64,000 bases of DNA from RGIG6375 sp964472725 (GTDB lineage Bacteria > Bacillota > Clostridia > Oscillospirales > Oscillospiraceae): contig CAYYLZ010000003.1 of the NCBI GenBank assembly GCA_964472725.1, forward strand, positions 13,583 to 77,582, written 5' to 3'. Below, in pieces: positions 59,465 through 64,000 of this stretch. A program made the translations under genes and the position numbers. Each line of letters begins with the position of its first letter. Within the stretch, counting starts at the first letter, position 1. The notes under the pieces are model-generated. The model made no database searches. It worked only from the letters and a program-made list of their open reading frames with translations, and was not told the origin of the DNA.

Positions 59465-59770
59465 AGGGCGCGTTAGAGCGCGGGGCTTTTGCGAGCCCAA
59501 ATGCGATGAAGCGGGAGATTGCTCGGGCGGTTTCCGAGGTAACTTCCGTGGAGTATGTCCGATAATCGGGCGGCTGGAGAATATCTGTCCCCGGGAAAAC
59601 CACCGGGAATGCAGTGCTGACGCGCTTTTAGTATATCGCTGCGTCAGAATTTAGCCGGCTAAATATGCCGGCTATACTTCTGCCGGAGAGTGATACGCAC
59701 GGCGGCGGGGACGAAAAATTTCTCAGGTGCGTCCAACCAAACGTACAAACAACAGGAGGAAAACAAAACC
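59465..59770 (+). promoter_or_regulatory. Structured 5' leader of the S10 operon
   Basis: About 300 non-coding bases with several hairpins: CGCG/CGCG (59469-59482), GGGCT/AGCCC (59483-59498), CCCGG/CCGGG (59590-59607), CTGACGC/GCGTCAG (59617-59647) and a perfect AGCCGGC/GCCGGCT (59653-59673). A long purine-rich segment near 59510-59580 may pair in alternative ways. Length and structure suggest ribosomal-protein autoregulation (L4 in Enterobacteria, not shown here). The rpsJ ribosome site AGGAGG is at its end. No small open frame of note is seen. Confidence 0.6.
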
Positions 59771-60079
59771 ATGGCAAACAAGACCATCAGAATCAGACTC
59801 AAGGCTTACGACCATCAGCTCATCGACCAGAGTGCTGAGAGAATAGTAGAGACCGCTAAGCGTACCGACGCTAAGGTTTCCGGCCCCATTCCCCTTCCCA
59901 CCAAGAAGGAAGTCGTAACCATCCTGCGCGCAGTACACAAGTACAAGGACAGCCGTGAACAGTTCGAGCGCAGAACCCACAAGAGACTTATCGACATCAT
60001 CGACCCCAGCCAGAAGACCGTTGAGGCTCTCATGTCCCTCGAGCTTCCCGCAGGCGTTGAGATCGAGATCAAGCTCTAA
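59771..60079 (+). CDS. rpsJ: 30S ribosomal protein S10
   Basis: 102 residues. It starts ANKTIRIRLKAYDHQLIDQS and contains the long loop sequence and RRTHKRLIDIIDPSQKTVEAL of S10, which is also the transcription antitermination factor NusE. The ATG follows ACAGGAGGAAAAC; an upstream in-frame start lies in the leader and is discounted. First gene of the S10 operon. Confidence 0.98.
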   Translation: MANKTIRIRLKAYDHQLIDQSAERIVETAKRTDAKVSGPIPLPTKKEVVTILRAVHKYKDSREQFERRTHKRLIDIIDPSQKTVEALMSLELPAGVEIEIKL

Positions 60080-60112
60080 GAAGCAATCCCACATTAATTT
60101 GCTTGCACCACA

Positions 60113-60135
60113 GTCCGTCATCTTGCGGGACGGAC
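60113..60135 (+). other. Hairpin between rpsJ and rplC
   Basis: GTCCGTC (60113-60119) pairs with GACGGAC (60129-60135) in a 120-base gap that is otherwise featureless apart from the rplC ribosome site TAAGGAGG. It may affect transcript processing. Confidence 0.5.
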
Positions 60136-60199
60136 GGGTCAAGTTGGCCACGGACGAAAGAACCGGAGGTCAACCAATAACCTTTAAGGAGGAAATAAG

Positions 60200-60919
60200 A
60201 TGAAAAAGGCAATCATCGGAAAGAAAGTCGGCATGACCCAGATTTTCGATGAGACCGGCAAGGTTATTCCCGTAACCGTTATCGAAGCCGGTCCCTGCAC
60301 GGTCGTTCAGAAGAAGACCGCTGAGAAGGAAGGCTATGCTTCCGTTCAGCTCGGCTTCGCAGAAGTCAAGGAGAACGACCTCAACAAGCCCGAGCTCGGC
60401 CACCTGAAGAAGGCTGGCGCAGCTCCCGTAAAGTACCTCAAGGAGTTCAGACTTGAGGACACCACCACCATGAACGTAGGCGACATCCTCAAGGCAGACG
60501 TTTTTGCCGCTGGCGATAAGGTAGACGTTACCGGTATCAGCCGTGGTAAGGGCTTCGCCGGTGTCGTAAAGCGCCACGGTGCTCACATCCAGAAGAAATC
60601 CCACGGTGGCGGCCCTGTTCACCGTCACGCCGGTTCCATGGGTCCCATCGATCCTGCTCACATCTTCAAGGGCAAGATCGGCGCCGGTCACATGGGTGTT
60701 GACCAGGTTACTGTTGAAAACCTCGACGTTGTCAAGGTCGACGCAGAGATGAACCTGATCGCAGTCAAGGGTGCCATCCCCGGCCCCAAGGGCGGTATCG
60801 TCTACATCAAGAACACTGTTAAGAACAACAGAGTCAAGAACACCGATACCACCATCAGCAACAATCCCCAGAAGGCCTCCGGTAGAAATCCCCAGAAGGC
60901 CTCTGCAAGAAAAGCCTAA
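60200..60919 (+). CDS. rplC: 50S ribosomal protein L3
   Basis: 239 residues. The start KKAIIGKKVGMTQIFDETG and the central GFAGVVKRHGAHIQKKSHGG with HRHAGSMGPIDP are L3 signatures. It nucleates 50S assembly near the 23S 3' end. The C-terminus is about 25-30 residues longer than a usual L3 and carries a repeated NPQKASGR/NPQKASAR octapeptide, encoded by a 24-base duplication at 60863-60910. Confidence 0.97.
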   Translation: MKKAIIGKKVGMTQIFDETGKVIPVTVIEAGPCTVVQKKTAEKEGYASVQLGFAEVKENDLNKPELGHLKKAGAAPVKYLKEFRLEDTTTMNVGDILKADVFAAGDKVDVTGISRGKGFAGVVKRHGAHIQKKSHGGGPVHRHAGSMGPIDPAHIFKGKIGAGHMGVDQVTVENLDVVKVDAEMNLIAVKGAIPGPKGGIVYIKNTVKNNRVKNTDTTISNNPQKASGRNPQKASARKA

Positions 60920-60937
60920 GAAAGGAGAGTTTTTGAA

Positions 60938-61591
60938 ATGCCTACAGCTAAGATGTTTAATATGGCAGGCGAGCAGGTTGGTGAAATCGAGCTCTCCGAG
61001 GCCATTTTCGGAATCGAGCCTAACGCTGCAGTTCTGCACGAGAACGTAAAGAACTACCTTGCAAACCAGAGACAGGGCACCCAGAGCGCTCTGACCAAGG
61101 GTGAAGTTTCCTACTCCACCAAGAAGCCCTGGAGACAGAAGGGTACCGGCCGCGCACGCGCTGGCTACAAGGGTTCTCCTGTATGGACCCACGGTGGTGT
61201 TGCTTTCGCTCCCAAGCCCAGAAGCTATAGATACTCCCTTAACAAGAAGGTAAAGCAGCTCGCTATCAGAAGCGCGCTTTCCATCAAGGCAGCTGCCGGC
61301 AACGTTATCGTTGTTGACGGTCTCCAGATGGATGCCATCAAGACTAAGGATTTCGCAAAGTTCCTCGCTGCAGTTAACGCCGAGGGTAAGTCCATGGTCG
61401 TTACCAACGGCACTCAGGAGAACGTAATCAAGTCCTCCCGCAACATTCCCGGTGTCAACACCACTTTCGCTTACTCTGATGCAAACGACAATCAGAAGAA
61501 GGTCATGTGGAACGTCTACGACATCATGAATGCCAAGAGCCTGATCGTGGATAAGGAAGCCCTCTCTATCATTGAGGAGGTTTACGCTTAA
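60938..61591 (+). CDS. rplD: 50S ribosomal protein L4
   Basis: 217 residues. The N-terminal FNMAGEQVGEIELSEAIFG and the long RNA-binding loop (AL-TKGEVSYSTKKPWRQKGTG, then RAGYKGSPVWTHGGVAF) are characteristic. L4 represses the S10 operon in E. coli. The final codon overlaps the rplW start. Ribosome site AAAGGAGAG. Confidence 0.97.
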   Translation: MPTAKMFNMAGEQVGEIELSEAIFGIEPNAAVLHENVKNYLANQRQGTQSALTKGEVSYSTKKPWRQKGTGRARAGYKGSPVWTHGGVAFAPKPRSYRYSLNKKVKQLAIRSALSIKAAAGNVIVVDGLQMDAIKTKDFAKFLAAVNAEGKSMVVTNGTQENVIKSSRNIPGVNTTFAYSDANDNQKKVMWNVYDIMNAKSLIVDKEALSIIEEVYA

Positions 61592-61887
61592 TGAGAACAG
61601 TATACGATGTTATTATCCGCCCCATCGTTACCGAGCAGTCGATGGAGCAGTCCGATATCAAAAAGTATGCCTTCGAGGTTGCTAAGGACGCTAACAAGAT
61701 CGAGATCAAGAACGCAGTAGAGACCATCTTCGGCGTAAAGGTCGAGAAGGTTACCACCACTCACGTTCGTGGCAAGCAGCGCCGCAACGGCGCCTATCCT
61801 TCCGGTTTCTCCGCAAGCTGGAAGAAGGCAGTGGTCAAGCTCACCGAGAGCTCCAAGACCATCGAATTCTTCGAAGGGATGGTGTGA
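61591..61887 (+). CDS. rplW: 50S ribosomal protein L23
   Basis: 98 residues. It contains VIIRPIVTEQSMEQ and KYAFEVAKDANKIEIKNAVE, typical of L23, which sits at the exit tunnel and docks trigger factor and SRP. The start overlaps the rplD stop by one base. Confidence 0.96.
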   Translation: MRTVYDVIIRPIVTEQSMEQSDIKKYAFEVAKDANKIEIKNAVETIFGVKVEKVTTTHVRGKQRRNGAYPSGFSASWKKAVVKLTESSKTIEFFEGMV

Positions 61888-61891
61888 TTAA

Positions 61892-62728
61892 ATGGCAGTA
61901 AAAACTTTTAAGCCCACTACTCCGTCCAGAAGACACATGACCGTGTCCGGATTTGAGGGTGTTGACAAGAAGGCCAAGCCCGAAAGAAGCTTGGTTGAAG
62001 TTCTGAAGAAGAACGCCGGCCGCAACAGCTATGGCCGCATCACCGTCCGCCACCGCGGCGGCGGCAACAGACGCAAGTACAGAATCATCGACTTCAAGCG
62101 CGATAAGTTCGATGTTGAGGGTACCGTAGTCCGCATCGAGTACGACCCCAACCGCAGCGCTTACATCGCTCTCATTCAGTACACCGACGGCGAGAAGAGA
62201 TATATCCTCGCTCCCGTTGACCTGAAGCCCGGCGATAAAGTCATCTCCTCCGCTAATGCTGACATCAAGGCCGGCAACTGCCTGCCTATCTCCGAGATCC
62301 CCGTTGGTACCATTATCCACAACATCGAGCTCTACCCCGGCAAGGGCGCTCAGCTCGTCCGTTCCGCCGGTACCTTCGCTCAGCTGATGGCTAAGGAAGG
62401 CGCTCTTGCTCAGGTAAGACTGCCCTCCGGCGAGGTTCGCTATGTCCGCACCAACTGCATGGCCGTTATCGGTCAGGTTGGCAACATCGAGCACGAGAAC
62501 ATCAAGATCGGTAAGGCCGGTCGTAAGCGTCACATGGGCTGGCGTCCCACCGTTCGCGGTAGCGTCATGAACCCCGTAGACCACCCCCACGGTGGTGGTG
62601 AGGGTAAGTCCCCCGTTGGTCGTCCCGGCCCTGTAACTCCTTGGGGCAAGCCTGCTCTGGGTTACAAGACCAGAAAGACCAAGAACCGCACCGAGAAGTT
62701 CATCGTAAAGCATCGTAACGCTAAGTAA
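61892..62728 (+). CDS. rplB: 50S ribosomal protein L2
   Basis: 278 residues, usual length. AVKTFKPTTPSRRHMTVSGF at the start, GRITVRHRGGGNRRKYRIID (about 49-68) and VRGSVMNPVDHPHGGGEGKS (about 222-241) define L2; the last contains the conserved histidine near the peptidyl transferase centre. It begins four bases after rplW. Confidence 0.98.
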   Translation: MAVKTFKPTTPSRRHMTVSGFEGVDKKAKPERSLVEVLKKNAGRNSYGRITVRHRGGGNRRKYRIIDFKRDKFDVEGTVVRIEYDPNRSAYIALIQYTDGEKRYILAPVDLKPGDKVISSANADIKAGNCLPISEIPVGTIIHNIELYPGKGAQLVRSAGTFAQLMAKEGALAQVRLPSGEVRYVRTNCMAVIGQVGNIEHENIKIGKAGRKRHMGWRPTVRGSVMNPVDHPHGGGEGKSPVGRPGPVTPWGKPALGYKTRKTKNRTEKFIVKHRNAK

Positions 62729-62742
62729 GGAGGCAAAGAGTA

Positions 62743-63015
62743 ATGAGCAGAAGTATTAAAAAGGGACCCTTTGCCGCACCCGAACTGCTGAAAAGGGTTG
62801 ACGAAATGAATAAGGCCGGCGAGAAGAAGGTTCTGAAGACCTGGTCCAGAGCTACTACCATCTTCCCCTCTTTCGTTGGTCACACCATCGCCGTTCACGA
62901 CGGCCGCAAGCACGTTCCCGTATATATCACCGAAGATATGGTTGGTCACAAGCTCGGTGAGTTCGCTCCCACGCGTACCTACAGAGGTCACGCTGGCAGC
63001 AAGACTACTAGATAA
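62743..63015 (+). CDS. rpsS: 30S ribosomal protein S19
   Basis: 90 residues. SRSIKKGPFAAPELLKRVDE at the start and VPVYITEDMVGHKLGEFAPT then FRG-like YRGHAG are diagnostic of S19. Ribosome site TAAGGAGGCAAAG. Confidence 0.97.
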   Translation: MSRSIKKGPFAAPELLKRVDEMNKAGEKKVLKTWSRATTIFPSFVGHTIAVHDGRKHVPVYITEDMVGHKLGEFAPTRTYRGHAGSKTTR

Positions 63016-63029
63016 GGAGGAGAACAGAC

Positions 63030-63365
63030 ATGGAAGCAAGAGCACATCTCAGTCATGCCCGTATCACTCCTCGCAAGGTCAAGATCGTTTGTGACCTCAT
63101 CAGAGGCAAGGATACCAAGACTGCCGTCGCAATTCTCATGAACACCCCCAACGCCGCTGCTGAGCTTCTTCTCAAGCTCGTTAACAGCGCCGTTGCAAAC
63201 GCTGAGAACAATCACTCTATGGATCCCGACAATCTCTACATCTCCGAGACTTTTGCTAACCCCGGTCCCACCCTCAAGAGAGGTATGGCCAGAGCAAGAG
63301 GCGGTTATGCCCGCATTCTCAAGAGAACGTCGCACATCACCGTAGTAGTCAAGGAAAAGGAGTAA
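63030..63365 (+). CDS. rplV: 50S ribosomal protein L22
   Basis: 111 residues. Typical ARITPRKVKIVCDLIRGKD and KLVNSAVANAENNHSMD segments plus the RARGGYARILKRTSHITVVV loop that lines the exit tunnel. Fourteen bases after rpsS, with a AAGGAGGAG site. Confidence 0.97.
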   Translation: MEARAHLSHARITPRKVKIVCDLIRGKDTKTAVAILMNTPNAAAELLLKLVNSAVANAENNHSMDPDNLYISETFANPGPTLKRGMARARGGYARILKRTSHITVVVKEKE

Positions 63366-63369
63366 GATT

Positions 63370-64000
63370 ATGGGACAGAAAGTTAATCCCCACGGCCTTC
63401 GCGTCGGCGTTATCAAGGATTGGGATTCTCGCTGGTATGCCAGAAACGAAAAGGTTGGCGACCTCATAGTCGAGGACTACAACATCCGTAAGTTCCTTAA
63501 GAAGACTCTTTACGGTGCTGGCGTTCCCAAGATCGAGATCGAGAGAGATAACGCAAAGGTAAAGATTTATATCCACTGCTCCCGTCCCGGTGTCGTAATC
63601 GGCAAGGGTGGCGCTGAGATCGAAAAGCTCAGACTGCAGATGGAGAAGATGATCGGCAAGCCTGTTGCCCTCAACATCGTTGAGGTTAAGCAGCCCGACA
63701 TCAATGCGCAGCTGGTCGCTGAGAACATCGCTCAGCAGCTGGAGAAGAGAATCTCCTTCCGCCGCGCAATGAAGAACGCCATGTCCAGAGCTATGAGACT
63801 GGGTGTACGCGGCATCAAAGTCGCTTGCTCCGGCCGTCTGGGCGGCGCTGAAATCGCTCGCTCCGAGAGCTATCACGAGGGTACCATTCCCCTCCAGACC
63901 CTGAGAGCCGATATCGAGTACGGTTTCGCTGAGGCTGCCACCACCTACGGCCGCATCGGCGTTAAGGTTTGGATCTACAAGGGTGAGGTCCTCAACCAGA
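63370..64000 (+). CDS. rpsC: 30S ribosomal protein S3, cut by the window end
   Basis: The ATG at 63370 opens a frame with no stop before the window ends; about 210 residues are visible. GQKVNPHGLRVGVIKDWDSR at the start, the KH-domain sequence VIGKGGAEIEKLRLQMEKMI near 77-96 and SGRLGGAEIARSE near 160 identify S3. The C-terminal end lies beyond the window. It overlaps no neighbour; rplV ends four bases upstream. Confidence 0.97.
   Translation, partial: MGQKVNPHGLRVGVIKDWDSRWYARNEKVGDLIVEDYNIRKFLKKTLYGAGVPKIEIERDNAKVKIYIHCSRPGVVIGKGGAEIEKLRLQMEKMIGKPVALNIVEVKQPDINAQLVAENIAQQLEKRISFRRAMKNAMSRAMRLGVRGIKVACSGRLGGAEIARSESYHEGTIPLQTLRADIEYGFAEAATTYGRIGVKVWIYKGEVLNQ

Overview
The window looks like a chromosomal segment of a Gram-positive Clostridia-type bacterium (Oscillospiraceae/Ruminococcaceae-like; genus not resolved). 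By eye it is moderately GC-rich, with AT-rich intergenic regions and clear sigma-A promoters. The evidence is gene order and gene content: prmC-recA-recX-rimO-pgsA, scpA-scpB, GerW/YtfJ, cmk with an IspH-S1 fusion, ftsEX with an M23 hydrolase and a CtpA-type protease, greA-lysS, dprA-topA-trmFO, plsX-rnc-radical SAM-smc-ftsY, nadD/yqeK-LCP-rsfS-leuS, and the S10 ribosomal protein operon. GerW/YtfJ suggests a spore-forming lineage. No transposase, phage structural gene, CRISPR array or rRNA was seen.

Layout. Positions 1-870 hold the end of a gene cut by the window edge, a chain of small hairpins separated by ATGAAG/CTTCAT spacers, and a tRNA-Leu(CAA) on the minus strand. Positions 879-9877 form one co-oriented block: a lipoprotein with Ca-binding-like repeats, an OmpR/HK two-component system, a DUF1385 protein, prmC, recA, recX, rimO and pgsA. 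Positions 9880-14540 are an accessory stretch of genes with their own terminators on both strands: a double OB-fold SSB-like protein, a SLOG-family protein divergent from a frameshifted XRE regulator, an M28 peptidase, a PlsC-like acyltransferase with a zinc ribbon, and a VOC protein. CarD (minus) is divergent from ispD-ispF-engB-M50 protease-scpA-scpB-DUF2953-gerW-dacF-rluB (15256-22085).

Positions 22246-27009 carry an RpiR regulator, a BaiN-type flavoprotein, cmk and the IspH-S1 fusion. After DUF4830 (minus) and an RsuA-type pseudouridine synthase come an orphan MsmX-type ABC ATPase with codon use like the ribosomal genes, then a PucR/CdaR-like regulator followed by ftsE-ftsX-M23 hydrolase-S41 protease (cell division and wall remodelling). 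greA-lysS starts from a near-consensus promoter. Two unrecognised proteins, a SpoU methyltransferase, dprA, topA, trmFO, plsX, rnc, a radical SAM protein, smc, ftsY, rdgB, yhbY, the nadD-yqeK fusion, an LCP protein, rsfS and leuS run to 58084. rpsU, a small amidohydrolase and the S10 operon (rpsJ to rpsC, cut by the window end) close the window.

Functionally the window is mostly information processing and envelope growth: DNA repair and uptake (RecA, RecX, DprA), chromosome condensation (SMC-ScpAB), isoprenoid synthesis (IspD, IspF, IspH), phospholipid synthesis (PlsX, PgsA, PlsC-like), wall turnover (FtsEX, M23, DacF, LCP) and translation. The least explained pieces are the hairpin chain at 441-611, the SLOG/XRE pair with a shared inverted operator-like motif, the internal start signals inside the IspH-S1 gene, and two hypothetical proteins at 37164 and 37813.
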